Below the pieces are notes generated by a model. The model was not told the origin of the DNA and did no database searches. It worked only from the letters and a program-made list of their open reading frames with translations. Position numbers and translations under genes: made by a program. This document shows, piece after piece, positions 18,572 to 27,505 of a DNA stretch of 64,000 nucleotides. The stretch's first letter is position 1. Each line of letters opens with the position of its first letter. This DNA comes from Elusimicrobia bacterium RIFOXYA2_FULL_47_53 (lineage in GTDB: Bacteria > Elusimicrobiota > Endomicrobiia > Endomicrobiales > XYA2-FULL-47-53), in assembly GCA_001800315.1 (NCBI GenBank), contig MGVE01000011.1:68851-132850 (forward strand), given 5' to 3'.

Positions 18572-19657
18572 ATGTTTTATCATTTTTTGTATCCGCTCAG
18601 CAATTACTTTTCTCCGTTTAACCTTTTTCAATATATTACTTTCCGCGTGGGCGGGGCAATTCTTACCAGCCTGCTGATTTGTTTTATTTTCGGGCCGCCT
18701 CTTTTAAAATTCCTTAAACAGTTTAAGATCAGCCAGACCATACGAACCGACGGCCCTCCGACTCATCTGTCCAAGCACGGCACTCCCACGATGGGCGGCC
18801 TGCTGATCCTTGTGTCAATGGTTATTTCCACGCTTTTGTGGGCGAGGCTGGACAATAGGTTTATCGTAGTTGTGCTTATCAGCACGCTGTGGCTGGGCCT
18901 GTTGGGTTTCTGGGACGATTATCTTAAGCTTATAAAGAAAGACCCCAAGGGCCTTGATTCTCAGGTAAAATTCCTGGGACAGCTTGTCCTGGCGCTTGGT
19001 GTGTCAATTTATATCTGGCTCTATCCGTCAAATCACCAGTATGCCTCGCTTGTCAACATACCCTACCTTAAATTGACTTTTATTGACCTTTACTCCGGCT
19101 ATATATTATTCTCCGCGCTGATAATTGTGGGCAGTTCTAACGGAGTTAATCTTACTGACGGGCTGGACGGGCTGGCTATCGGAAATCTCATTATCGCCGC
19201 CTTTACTCTCGGCGCCCTGGCATATTTCGCCGGCCACATGAAGATCGCTCAGTACCTTAAAATCATCCCTGTCGCCGGAGCCGGTGAACTGACTGTTTTT
19301 CTCGCCTCATTGACCGGTGCGGGGCTCGGTTTCCTGTGGTTTAACTCATTTCCAGCTCAGATGTTTATGGGCGACACCGGAAGCCTTTTTCTCGGCGGGG
19401 TGCTTGGCATGACGGCTATTTTTATAAAGCAGGAGCTTATACTTGTAGTTGTCGGAGGTGTTTTTGTCATGGAAGCGCTTTCGGTAATTTTGCAGGTCTA
19501 TTCTTTCAGGCATAGAAAAAAGCGAATCTTTAAGATGGCTCCTATCCATCATCATTTTGAACTTTCAGGCTGGGCGGAACCTAAAGTTACGGTCAGGTTC
19601 TGGATAATCGGCATCATGCTGGCTTTGCTGGCCCTCTCATCGCTCAAGGTAAGATAG
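18572..19657 (+). CDS. mraY: Phospho-MurNAc-pentapeptide transferase MraY
   Basis: An integral membrane enzyme of 361 residues that moves phospho-MurNAc-pentapeptide to undecaprenyl phosphate, making lipid I. About ten membrane helices can be seen. Conserved motifs are GTPTMGGLL, FWDDYLK with the aspartate pair, the NLTDGLDGLA loop and APIHHHFE near the C-terminus. It lies between murF and murD in the standard dcw order. Confidence 0.97.
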   Translation: MFYHFLYPLSNYFSPFNLFQYITFRVGGAILTSLLICFIFGPPLLKFLKQFKISQTIRTDGPPTHLSKHGTPTMGGLLILVSMVISTLLWARLDNRFIVVVLISTLWLGLLGFWDDYLKLIKKDPKGLDSQVKFLGQLVLALGVSIYIWLYPSNHQYASLVNIPYLKLTFIDLYSGYILFSALIIVGSSNGVNLTDGLDGLAIGNLIIAAFTLGALAYFAGHMKIAQYLKIIPVAGAGELTVFLASLTGAGLGFLWFNSFPAQMFMGDTGSLFLGGVLGMTAIFIKQELILVVVGGVFVMEALSVILQVYSFRHRKKRIFKMAPIHHHFELSGWAEPKVTVRFWIIGIMLALLALSSLKVR

Positions 19658-19663
19658 CCCATA

Positions 19664-21034
19664 ATGAAATCCATGGAATCCCTTAAAAATTTAAAAGTTG
19701 GAGTTATAGGCCTCGCGAAATCCGGTTTAGCCGCGGCAAATTTCGCGCGTTCCTCAGGAGCTTCGGTTTTTGTAACCGAGTCAAAGCAAAGAGCGGAATG
19801 CGCGGTTTTCCTCAAAAGGCTGGCAAAAGGAGTAACCGCCGAGTTCGGCGCTCATTCGGACAGGATACTGGAATCGGATATTATTGTAAGAAGCCCCGGG
19901 GTCCCTAACAATCTGCGGGTTTTGGTTCAGGCTAAACGCTCGGGCATACCTGTTTACAGCGAAATAGAGTTCGCGTCACGATATATTTCGCCTCGTGAAA
20001 TAATCGCTATAACCGGCACAAACGGCAAAACAACCACTACCTCTCTGGTTTCGGATATTTTCAAAACCGCCGGCAGGAAAACCGTCACAGCGGGCAACAT
20101 AGGTTCGCCGCTTGCCGATTGCGTTAAAAAAATTACTCCGCGGACTTCCGTGGTGCTTGAGGTTTCAAGCTATCAGCTTGAGGATGTGGAGCGCTTCAGG
20201 CCGACAATCAGCGCGATTTTAAATATTACTCCCGACCATATAGAACATCACAAGACAATGCGCGGATACATTGACGCCAAGGCCCGCGTATTTGAAAATC
20301 AGAAAAAAACCGACTTCTGCGTTTTAAACTACGACGACAAAAAAGTCAGGGCTTTAAAATCTTTGTGCGGGGCAAAAGTGATATTTTTTTCCGCTCAAAG
20401 ACGCCTCGCTTCGGGCGTGTTTTATTCCAACGGGTCAATAGTTGTTAAACTTCCTTTCGCCGGCTATTCCATAGCCCTTAAATTGAAGATACCCGGAAGG
20501 CACAATATTGAAAACGCTCTGGCGGCGGCGGCCATCGCGGCCGCGGCGGGCATCAAGCGGGGAGCTATTGAAAAGGCCATAAACGGTTTTAGAGGCGTTG
20601 AGCACAGGATAGAATTTACCGCCGCGATAAACGGCGTGGAATACATAAACGATTCAAAGGCCACCAATGTTGACTCAACGCTGGTGGCGCTTAAAGCTTT
20701 TGAAAAACCTGTCTGGCTTATTCTGGGCGGGAGAGATAAGGGGGCTCCTTACAGGCCGCTTGGTTCACAGATAAAGAAAAAGGTTAAAGCTATACTGCTC
20801 ATAGGCGAAGCCGCCGCTAAAATACGCAAAGAGTTTTCCGGAACCGCAGAGCTGCTGGACGCCGGGGATATTGACGGAGCTCTGTCTTTAGCGTCGCGCC
20901 GCGCGGTAAAGGGAGATATTGTGCTTCTTTCACCGGCCTGCGCCTCGTTTGACCAGTTTGACAATTATGAGCATAGAGGCCGTTACTTTAAAAACGCCGT
21001 TTTGAAAATGAAAAAACGCTTTGAGAAAAAGTAA
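19664..21034 (+). CDS. murD: UDP-MurNAc-L-alanine:D-glutamate ligase MurD
   Basis: A 456-residue cytoplasmic Mur ligase that adds D-glutamate to UDP-MurNAc-L-Ala. The Rossmann-like N-terminal domain has GLAKSGLAAANFA, the P-loop is AITGTNGKTTTTSL, and the C-terminal domain has NDSKATNVDST and LLSPACASFDQF, both MurD hallmarks. It starts 6 bases after mraY. Confidence 0.96.
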   Translation: MKSMESLKNLKVGVIGLAKSGLAAANFARSSGASVFVTESKQRAECAVFLKRLAKGVTAEFGAHSDRILESDIIVRSPGVPNNLRVLVQAKRSGIPVYSEIEFASRYISPREIIAITGTNGKTTTTSLVSDIFKTAGRKTVTAGNIGSPLADCVKKITPRTSVVLEVSSYQLEDVERFRPTISAILNITPDHIEHHKTMRGYIDAKARVFENQKKTDFCVLNYDDKKVRALKSLCGAKVIFFSAQRRLASGVFYSNGSIVVKLPFAGYSIALKLKIPGRHNIENALAAAAIAAAAGIKRGAIEKAINGFRGVEHRIEFTAAINGVEYINDSKATNVDSTLVALKAFEKPVWLILGGRDKGAPYRPLGSQIKKKVKAILLIGEAAAKIRKEFSGTAELLDAGDIDGALSLASRRAVKGDIVLLSPACASFDQFDNYEHRGRYFKNAVLKMKKRFEKK

Positions 21035-21084
21035 TTCCGTTTTCTTAACAATCATTCTCGGCCAGTCGGCTCCCCGGAAAACAT

Positions 21085-22206
21085 ATGGCTAAATTCTCAC
21101 CAAAGCTGCAGATAGAAGACAGTCATGATAAAACCCTTTTTATCGTAACCCTTTTGCTGGTAATTTTCGGCACGCTGATGGTTTTTTCATCCAGCGTCAT
21201 AATGGCCGATATCCGCTTTCAGTCGCCGTATATGTTTGTGTCAAAGCATCTGATTTGGGTGGTTATAGGAACCTTTGCCCTTATATTTTTTTCAAAGTTT
21301 AATTACCGCTCGCTTCAGACTATGTCCAAGCCTCTCTATATCGCGGTAGTCGTATTGCTTCTGCTTGTGTTGTTTATCGGGACTTCAAAAGGAGGGGCGA
21401 AACGCTGGCTCCGCTGGGGCCCCATAAGCGTTCAGCCCTCCGAGATAGCCAAGCTGGTCACGGTAATAGTGCTGGCCGATTATCTTGACAGAAAGAAAAG
21501 CAAACTTAAAAAAATCAAGGGAATAATACCGCCTCTGCTGATCGCCGGCTTTCTCTGCGCGCTGGTGGCAGTGGAACCGGATTTAGGCACTCCAATAATT
21601 ATCATGGCCACTACTCTCGCTCTGCTTTATGTCGCGGGCGCGAAATTTAAATATATTTTGTCGGTACTGCTGTTGGCCGTGCCGGTTGTAATTGCGGAAA
21701 TTCTGAGAAAGCCCTACCGCCTGGCGCGAGTCAAGGCCTATCTCGCGTCCTGGTGGGATATAAGCTCCACCTCATACCAGCTGGACCAGTCCATTCTGGC
21801 GCTGGGCTCCGGAGGGTTTATAGGCAAGGGGCTGGCGCAAAGCCAGATGAAAATGCTCTACCTGCCCGAGCCGCATACTGATTTTATATTCCCGATTGTA
21901 GGCGAGGAACTGGGTTTTATAGGCGCGGCCGTGCTTATTGTTCTGTTCGGCATATTTACCTGGAGGGGGATTACAATATCCAGGCACTCAACCGAATTTT
22001 TTGGAGCCATCCTCGCTTTGGGAATTACATTTTTAATAGCATTGCAGGCATTTTTGAATATGGGCGTAGCTTCAGGTCTGCTTCCGACCAAGGGCCTGCC
22101 GCTCCCTTTTGTTTCATTCGGAGGAACGGCGCTTCTTATTAATATGGCTGAGGTAGGAATTCTTTTGAGTATTTCAAAAAATATGGCGGGCAGAGAGAAA
22201 AAATGA
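21085..22206 (+). CDS. ftsW: Septal peptidoglycan glycosyltransferase FtsW
   Basis: A SEDS-family membrane protein of 373 residues with about ten helices. It polymerises lipid II at the septum together with FtsI. Motifs include FSSSVIMAD in the first helix-loop region, RWLRWGPISVQPSEIAKL and the C-terminal GLPLPFVSFGGTALL. The position between murD and murG and the FtsI partner upstream favour FtsW over RodA. It overlaps murG by 4 bases. Confidence 0.95.
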   Translation: MAKFSPKLQIEDSHDKTLFIVTLLLVIFGTLMVFSSSVIMADIRFQSPYMFVSKHLIWVVIGTFALIFFSKFNYRSLQTMSKPLYIAVVVLLLLVLFIGTSKGGAKRWLRWGPISVQPSEIAKLVTVIVLADYLDRKKSKLKKIKGIIPPLLIAGFLCALVAVEPDLGTPIIIMATTLALLYVAGAKFKYILSVLLLAVPVVIAEILRKPYRLARVKAYLASWWDISSTSYQLDQSILALGSGGFIGKGLAQSQMKMLYLPEPHTDFIFPIVGEELGFIGAAVLIVLFGIFTWRGITISRHSTEFFGAILALGITFLIALQAFLNMGVASGLLPTKGLPLPFVSFGGTALLINMAEVGILLSISKNMAGREKK

Positions 22207-23303
22207 TAAGCTCGGAAAACAATATTGTCTTAATAGCCGCGGGCGGGACAGGAGGGCATCTTTATCCTGGAATAGCGCTGGCCGATGAACTTATCAGACA
22301 CGGGCTGACACCTGTTTTTCTCACAAAATTTAACGATAACGCCAAACCGATTTTTGAAAAAGAGTTTCTCAGATATTACGAAGTCCCTGTTAGAGGCATG
22401 CCGAGAAAACTTTCTTTCGGGCTGGTGTTGTTTTTTATTGACCTTGTAAGGTCCTGTTTTTATACGGCAAATATTATCCGGTCGCTTAAGCCGGCTGTGG
22501 TTGTCGGTATGGGGGGGTTTATATCTTTTCCCGCCATATTCACGGCGCGCCTTTTTTCCATACCCAGGGTAATTCACGAGCAGAATTCTCTGCCGGGCCT
22601 GGCGAACCGCGTGCTGGCGTTAATCTCCGGCAGGGTCGCTGTCAGCTTTGCCTCTTCGGCCAGGTTTTTTCCAAAATCAAGAACAATACTCACGGGTAAC
22701 CCCGTAAGAAAATCCATATTTTCAGTTGAGCCAGCGAAGGTTTTTGCTGAACTCAAGCTTGACTCATCCAGGTTTACGGTTCTTGTTTTCGGCGGCTCGT
22801 TGGGAGCTTCCGGAATAAACAGGGTTGTTTCCGAGTCGCTTTCGGACCTCGCTGAACTAAAAGACAAGATACAGTTTTTGCATATAACAGGAAAGAATGA
22901 CGCCGGCAGGGCCCGTGAGAGCTATCAAAAGGCCGGATTTAAGGCCCTGGTGCTGGAATATTTGCACGAAATTGGCAAGGCCTATGCGGCGGCTGATTAT
23001 ATTATTTGCAGGGCCGGCGCCACTACAGTCGCGGAACTGCTTTATGCCGAGAAAAAGTCGCTGTTGGTGCCCTATCCTAAGGCGACAGGCAATCATCAGG
23101 AATACAACGCCTCTATACTCGTGGAGACCGGACTGGCATCCATGATAAGAGAGAAAGATCTAAATGGGAAGTTAGTGGCAAGATACATAAAGGACGCCCT
23201 GCGGGAGTTTGACGGCAAAAGAGAGGCCTGCGCGCTTCCGGATTTTCTGCCTCAGCAAAAGCTTGCCGCTGAAATAATTAAAATTGCCGAGAGCGCGGGT
23301 TGA
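22203..23303 (+). CDS. murG: Lipid II synthase MurG
   Basis: A GT28-family glycosyltransferase of 366 residues on the inner face of the membrane. It adds GlcNAc to lipid I. The N-terminal AAGGTGGHLYPGIALA loop and the C-terminal CRAGATTVAELL and NHQEYNA nucleotide-sugar motifs are clear. It is the last wall gene of this cluster; murC, murB, ddl, ftsQ, ftsA and ftsZ do not follow and are not elsewhere in the window. Confidence 0.96.
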   Translation: MISSENNIVLIAAGGTGGHLYPGIALADELIRHGLTPVFLTKFNDNAKPIFEKEFLRYYEVPVRGMPRKLSFGLVLFFIDLVRSCFYTANIIRSLKPAVVVGMGGFISFPAIFTARLFSIPRVIHEQNSLPGLANRVLALISGRVAVSFASSARFFPKSRTILTGNPVRKSIFSVEPAKVFAELKLDSSRFTVLVFGGSLGASGINRVVSESLSDLAELKDKIQFLHITGKNDAGRARESYQKAGFKALVLEYLHEIGKAYAAADYIICRAGATTVAELLYAEKKSLLVPYPKATGNHQEYNASILVETGLASMIREKDLNGKLVARYIKDALREFDGKREACALPDFLPQQKLAAEIIKIAESAG

Positions 23304-23304
23304 T

Positions 23305-24048
23305 ATGAAAAAAACAGTCCTTATCACCAATGATGACGGAATTTACGGGCCGGGATTAAGGCCGCTGATCCGCGAGATTAAAAGGGTTGCCAAAGTGGTA
23401 GTGGTGGTTCCCGACCAGGAGCGGTCAGGAACAAGCCACTCAATAACTCTCCATAAGCCGCTCAGGGTTCAAAAAGTCGGCAGGGATATTTTTATGGCTA
23501 ACGGCACTCCCGCCGACTGTGTCAGGTTCGGAGCCCGTTCGCTTTTTAAAGGCAGGATAGACGCTGTTGTTTCCGGTATCAACTCTGGGCCAAATCTTGG
23601 GCAGGATGTGGTCTATTCGGGAACCGTGGCGGGAGCCCGCGAGGGAACTCTGCTGAATATCCCGTCGGTCGCGGTTTCAGTCGCCGAAACGGGCAGGGGA
23701 AATTTCAGCCTGTCCGCTAAATTCGCCGCAAAATTAGCCGGGATGATACTCTCCGAAGGGATCCCTGCCGGCCTGTATCTTAATGTAAATGTGCCATATA
23801 AAATTAAAGGCGTAAAAATAACCGACCTCTGCAAACGGATTTATGACGAAAAGATTGAATGCAGGACCGATCCCCGCGGCCTTAAATATTACTGGCTTGC
23901 CGGCAAGACGGTTTCAGGCCTTTCTCAGCCCGGGACGGATCTTTATGCCGTTGAAAAACACTTTGTCTCTATCACTCCGCTCAACATTAACCCGACTGCC
24001 TCGGAGAGTTTCAACCTATTTAAACGGTGGATAAAAGATTTAAGCTGA
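23305..24048 (+). CDS. surE: 5'/3'-nucleotidase SurE
   Basis: A metal-dependent phosphatase that hydrolyses nucleoside monophosphates and is linked to stress survival. The N-terminus VLITNDDGIYGPG carries the metal-binding DD pair; SGTSHSITL and VSGINSGPNLGQDVVYSGTV are also family motifs. I take the ATG at 23305, one base after the murG stop, because it gives the usual short MKK-VLITNDDG start; an in-frame TTG upstream would lie inside murG. It overlaps uvrB by 22 bases. It is about 247 residues long. Confidence 0.93.
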   Translation: MKKTVLITNDDGIYGPGLRPLIREIKRVAKVVVVVPDQERSGTSHSITLHKPLRVQKVGRDIFMANGTPADCVRFGARSLFKGRIDAVVSGINSGPNLGQDVVYSGTVAGAREGTLLNIPSVAVSVAETGRGNFSLSAKFAAKLAGMILSEGIPAGLYLNVNVPYKIKGVKITDLCKRIYDEKIECRTDPRGLKYYWLAGKTVSGLSQPGTDLYAVEKHFVSITPLNINPTASESFNLFKRWIKDLS

Positions 24049-26075
24049 CATCAGGTTTCAAGCCATCCGGCGACCAGCCAGGGGCCATTGAGGAGCTTTC
24101 CGACAATATAAAGAAAGGCTCGCGCTCACAGGTTTTGCTTGGCGTAACCGGCTCCGGTAAAACCTACACGATAGCCAATGTAATTGAAAAGCTTCAGAGG
24201 CCCGCCCTTGTAATCGCCCCAAATAAAATACTGGCCGCTCAGCTGTACGCCGAGTTTAAAGCTTTCTTTCCTGAGAATGCCGTTGAGTACTTCATTTCCT
24301 ATTACGATTACTACCAGCCCGAAGCCTATATCCCTCAAACCGATACATTTATAGAAAAGGACTCGGCCATCAATGACCACATTGACCGCCTGCGCCTTAA
24401 AGCCACATCCTCGCTTCTTGAACGAAGGGATGTGATTATAGTCGCCTCGGTTTCGTGCATTTACAACCTCGGCTCACCGCAGGAATACAGGGATATGTGT
24501 GTTTTTGTTGAGAAAGGCGCCAAAAAATCAAGAGACGAGATAATCGCTGAACTGATAGCCATAAATTACGAGAGAAACGAAGTGGAGTTTTCAAGGGGTA
24601 AAGTCAGGGTAAGGGGCGATACCATAGAGGTGTTTATGGCCTACCTTGAGACCGCCCTGAGAATAGAGCTTTTCGGCAATGAGATAGAAAAGATATCTGA
24701 AATAAATCCTGTTACCGGCGAGGTAATTGCGGTCAAAGACAGCTGTTTGATTTATCCGGCGCGCCACTATGTAATGCCCAAAGAGGAAATGGAAAAAGCG
24801 GTTGAAAGAATTGAAGCGGAGCTCGCCGAGCGTCTTGCAGCCTTAAAAAACCAGAACAAGCTTCTGGAATACCAGCGTCTTGACCAGAGGACGCGCTACG
24901 ATATTGAGATGATGAAAGAAACAGGTTTCTGCAGGGGGATAGAAAATTATTCACGCGTAATTGAAGGGCGCCCCGCGGGCTCCAGGCCCTCCTGTCTGCT
25001 GGACTATTTTATCGCTTCCACCAAAGGAACATCCGACGATTTCATCACTATTATTGACGAATCTCATGTGACCGTGCCACAGATAAGAGGCATGTACGAA
25101 GGCGACAAGAGCCGTAAGGAAACCCTCGTCAATTACGGTTTCAGGCTTCCTTCGGCGCTTGACAACAGGCCGCTGAAGTTCAACGAGTTTGAATCCCTCG
25201 TAAAGGACATTATTTTTGTATCGGCCACGCCCGGGCCCTATGAACTCGCAAAGACAAAAGGCGCAATAACCGAACTTATCATCAGGCCAACGGGACTCAT
25301 TGACCCTGAGGTAATCATCAGGCCGATCGGCAGCCAGGTGCAGGACCTTATTACCGAGATCAGAGCCTGCGTTGAGAAAAAACAAAGGGTGCTCGTAACA
25401 ACGCTGACTAAAAAGATGGCGGAGGATCTCGCCGACTATCTCTCGGAAAAAGAAATTAAGGTTTCGTATCTTCATTCGGATATTGACGCTCTTGAAAGGA
25501 TAGATATACTTAAAAACCTGAGGCTCGGTAAATTTGATGTTCTGGTGGGTATCAACCTGCTTCGCGAGGGGCTGGATCTGCCTGAGGTCGCCCTTGTGGC
25601 CGTCCTGGATGCCGACAAAGAAGGTTTCCTTCGCTCCGAGACCACGCTCATTCAGGTTTGCGGAAGGGCGGCGAGGAACCTTAACGGCAAAGTCATTCTT
25701 TACGCCGACAAAATGACCGGCTCCATGCAGCGGGCTATTGACGAAATGTCCAGAAGAAGGCGCAAGCAGGAAGAATACAATGTTAAAAACAAAATTACTC
25801 CCCGCTCAATTGTTAAGGCCGTGCATGACCTTGAGGAGTTCCAATACCATGCCAAGGAAGAGGGGCTTAAGAATATAGTCAGCGAGGTTTCAGCGGAATA
25901 TATAACTCCCGGCAATATTAATAGAGTTACCGCTGAACTGGAGAAACAGATGAGAGAAGCGGCCGACAATCTGGATTTTGAGCTGGCCGCGGCTTTAAGG
26001 GATAAGATTATAGCCATCAGTGAAATGGCGGCTTCTTCCGGTAAACGGCGCACTGTTGCGCGGCGAAAAAAGTAG
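24027..26075 (+). CDS. uvrB: UvrABC excinuclease subunit B
   Basis: The damage-verifying helicase-like subunit of nucleotide excision repair, 682 residues. The P-loop is GVTGSGKTYT near residue 40; the beta-hairpin region YYDYYQPEAYIP, the DEAD-like DESHVT, motif VI CGRAARN and the C-terminal UVR domain (MREAADNLDFELAAALRD) are all present. The start is GTG inside the end of surE, giving MDKRFKLTSGFKPSGDQP, the normal UvrB beginning. It is the last gene before the accessory island. uvrA and uvrC are not in the window. Confidence 0.97.
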   Translation: MDKRFKLTSGFKPSGDQPGAIEELSDNIKKGSRSQVLLGVTGSGKTYTIANVIEKLQRPALVIAPNKILAAQLYAEFKAFFPENAVEYFISYYDYYQPEAYIPQTDTFIEKDSAINDHIDRLRLKATSSLLERRDVIIVASVSCIYNLGSPQEYRDMCVFVEKGAKKSRDEIIAELIAINYERNEVEFSRGKVRVRGDTIEVFMAYLETALRIELFGNEIEKISEINPVTGEVIAVKDSCLIYPARHYVMPKEEMEKAVERIEAELAERLAALKNQNKLLEYQRLDQRTRYDIEMMKETGFCRGIENYSRVIEGRPAGSRPSCLLDYFIASTKGTSDDFITIIDESHVTVPQIRGMYEGDKSRKETLVNYGFRLPSALDNRPLKFNEFESLVKDIIFVSATPGPYELAKTKGAITELIIRPTGLIDPEVIIRPIGSQVQDLITEIRACVEKKQRVLVTTLTKKMAEDLADYLSEKEIKVSYLHSDIDALERIDILKNLRLGKFDVLVGINLLREGLDLPEVALVAVLDADKEGFLRSETTLIQVCGRAARNLNGKVILYADKMTGSMQRAIDEMSRRRRKQEEYNVKNKITPRSIVKAVHDLEEFQYHAKEEGLKNIVSEVSAEYITPGNINRVTAELEKQMREAADNLDFELAAALRDKIIAISEMAASSGKRRTVARRKK

Positions 26076-26088
26076 GCAGGGACAATAG

Positions 26089-26193
26089 TTTAAACTGATT
26101 ACTGACTCCGAGATTGCAAGGTATTTCGGGATATCAAGGCCATCAGTTTCAAGCGCAATAAAGAGAGTGGGAAAAAATTGCTACAGAAAATAA
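26089..26193 (+). pseudogene. C-terminal remnant of a second RAYT-type transposase
   Basis: In the frame from 26089 to the TAA at 26191 the bases read about 34 codons, including ITDSEIARYFGISRPSVSSA and KRVGKNC. This is a helix-turn-helix much like the C-terminal end of the intact transposase downstream (GISGKEIAKYLSITAVAVSK). A TAG stop precedes it, so it has no start and only the tail of the gene survives. It marks an older insertion at the same place. Confidence 0.65.
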
Positions 26194-26202
26194 CCTTATC
26201 GA

Positions 26203-26227
26203 GACTTTGGGGACAGACTTTGGGGAC
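26203..26227 (+). repeat. Tandem 12-base repeat at the left end of the element
   Basis: GACTTTGGGGAC occurs at 26203-26214 and again at 26216-26227 with one base between them. The second copy runs into the left inverted repeat of the transposable element. It could be part of the end recognised by the transposase. Confidence 0.7.
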
Positions 26228-26245
26228 GCTCTTAACTAATTAACT
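26222..26245 (+). repeat. Left inverted repeat of the element
   Basis: 24 bases starting GGGGACGCTCTTAAC, perfectly complementary to 27276-27299. The inner part, TTAACTAATTAA, is itself nearly palindromic and could fold as a small hairpin in single-stranded DNA. Confidence 0.85.
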
Positions 26246-26281
26246 ACTGACAAATAAAGAGACAATTGATAAAAGGGATGT

Positions 26282-27289
26282 ATGCCGAGACAAGGAAGAA
26301 TAAACATAGAAGGTGGGATATATCATGTGATGCAGCGTGGCATTGAGCGTCGCGAGCTGTTTAAGAGTGACGCTGATTGCCAGGAGTTTGTCCGCAGGTT
26401 TTCGGAAGGATTAAAGGATACTGGGCACAAATGTTACGGTTGGGCGCTTATGCCCAACCATTTTCATTTATTGATACGAGCTGGGGAGAAACCGTTAAGC
26501 GATCTAATGAGGAAGCTACTAACCGGGTATGCGGTATATTTCAACAGGAAGTACAAGAGGAGCGGGTATTTATACCAGAACCGATATAAATCTATATTGT
26601 GCCAGGAAGATAGTTATTTAGTGGAGCTGGTGCGCTACATACATTTAAACCCGTTGAGGGCAAAGATAGTGAAGGATATGGGCGAATTAAACAAATATAA
26701 ATGGAGCGGCCATTCGGTAATAGTTGGTGTGAATAAGGCGCCATGGCAGACTATCGGCGAAATACTTAAGTATTTTAGCAGTAATAGAACTGAGGCAATC
26801 AGGAAATACATTAATTTTGTGGAAGAAGGTGTGAATAAAGGAAAAAGGGAAGAATTGACGGGTGGCGGGTTAAGGCGGAGTGCGGGTGGAAAATGGAGCG
26901 GGGTGCTTGCGCTAAAAAAAGCGAAAGAATACCGGCAGGCAGACGAGCGCGTGTTGGGCGATTCCGGGTTTGTAGAAGAAGTGTTGAAAAGCGCACGGGA
27001 AAAGGTACAGAGAAAAGAGATGCTTATAAAAGATGGTTGGGATTTGCGGAAAGTTGATGAGAAAGTATGCGAAAAGTATAATTTTAAGAAGGGCGGTTTG
27101 AGTAATAGGAGCAGGTTAAATGCAGTATCAGAGGCAAGGAAAGTATTTATGTATTTGGCGAATAAAGTATTAGGTATAAGCGGCAAGGAGATAGCAAAAT
27201 ACTTAAGTATAACAGCGGTAGCGGTTTCCAAGGGCATAAGGCAAGGTGAAATAATATGTGGCGGGGAAAGCCATAAGTTAATTAGTTAA
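26282..27289 (+). CDS. REP-associated tyrosine transposase (Y1/HUH, RAYT type)
   Basis: A 335-residue single-strand DNA transposase of the Y1 (IS200-like) superfamily. The N-terminal catalytic domain has the beginning MPRQGRINIEGGIYHVMQRG, the HUH motif in MPNHFHLL and the tyrosine in YLVELVRYIHLNPLRAKIV. The C-terminal third is Lys/Arg-rich and ends with a helix-turn-helix (GISGKEIAKYLSITAVAVSK) typical of the longer RAYT members. The reading frame is intact. The last codons and stop lie within the right inverted repeat. Such proteins cut and move REP-like palindromes; the palindromic repeats at 12.1 and 28.7 kb are possible substrates, but nothing here proves it. Confidence 0.9.
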   Translation: MPRQGRINIEGGIYHVMQRGIERRELFKSDADCQEFVRRFSEGLKDTGHKCYGWALMPNHFHLLIRAGEKPLSDLMRKLLTGYAVYFNRKYKRSGYLYQNRYKSILCQEDSYLVELVRYIHLNPLRAKIVKDMGELNKYKWSGHSVIVGVNKAPWQTIGEILKYFSSNRTEAIRKYINFVEEGVNKGKREELTGGGLRRSAGGKWSGVLALKKAKEYRQADERVLGDSGFVEEVLKSAREKVQRKEMLIKDGWDLRKVDEKVCEKYNFKKGGLSNRSRLNAVSEARKVFMYLANKVLGISGKEIAKYLSITAVAVSKGIRQGEIICGGESHKLIS

Positions 27290-27299
27290 GAGCGTCCCC
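27276..27299 (-). repeat. Right inverted repeat of the element
   Basis: The exact reverse complement of 26222-26245. It overlaps the 3' end of the transposase gene, supplying its last codons and the TAA stop. Confidence 0.85.
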
Positions 27300-27305
27300 T
27301 ACTAA

Positions 27306-27491
27306 CGTATATATATACATTACAACAGAGAAGGATTCCTACCGAAACAACCCGCAGGTTATTATAGAGAATATGTTCATCCAACACCCGGCGTAAATCA
27401 TGCCGGTTTACAGAGAGTAATAACTGGACAAAATGGCGAAATGTGGTATTCGCCCAACCACTATAGAACAGAACCAGTTAGAATTAAATAG
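27306..27491 (+). pseudogene. Barnase-like ribonuclease toxin domain, 5'-truncated
   Basis: The frame is open from the TAA at 27303 to the TAG at 27489 and encodes about 61 residues with no proper start. It reads NREGFLPKQPAGYYREYV, then LQRVITGQNGEMWYSPNHYR and ends PVRIK. This matches the C-terminal half of the barnase/N1 microbial RNase fold. The Glu of REY, the Arg of LQRV and the His of NHYR are at the places of barnase E73, R87 and H102. The N-terminal helices, and any carrier protein, are missing. The frame is lost 6-25 bases after the right inverted repeat of the transposon. The barstar-like gene begins 14 bases after its stop. Confidence 0.75.
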
Positions 27492-27505
27492 GGGAGGAAT
27501 TGACG

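Larger units (their letters stand above)
26222..27299 (+). mobile_element. Y1/HUH transposable element bounded by 24-base inverted repeats
   Basis: A 1078-base unit that holds one transposase gene and begins with GGGGACGCTCTTAAC and ends with the exact reverse complement. The two ends match over 24 of 24 bases, and matching stops at both edges. No target-site duplication is visible, as expected for single-strand HUH transposition. The left flank is a transposase remnant and the right flank is a truncated RNase-toxin gene. Confidence 0.8.

Noticed and set aside
26203-26227. Possible CRISPR-like direct repeats
   Set aside because: Only two 12-base copies with one base between them; no spacer structure and no cas genes. 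No CRISPR array was seen anywhere in the window.
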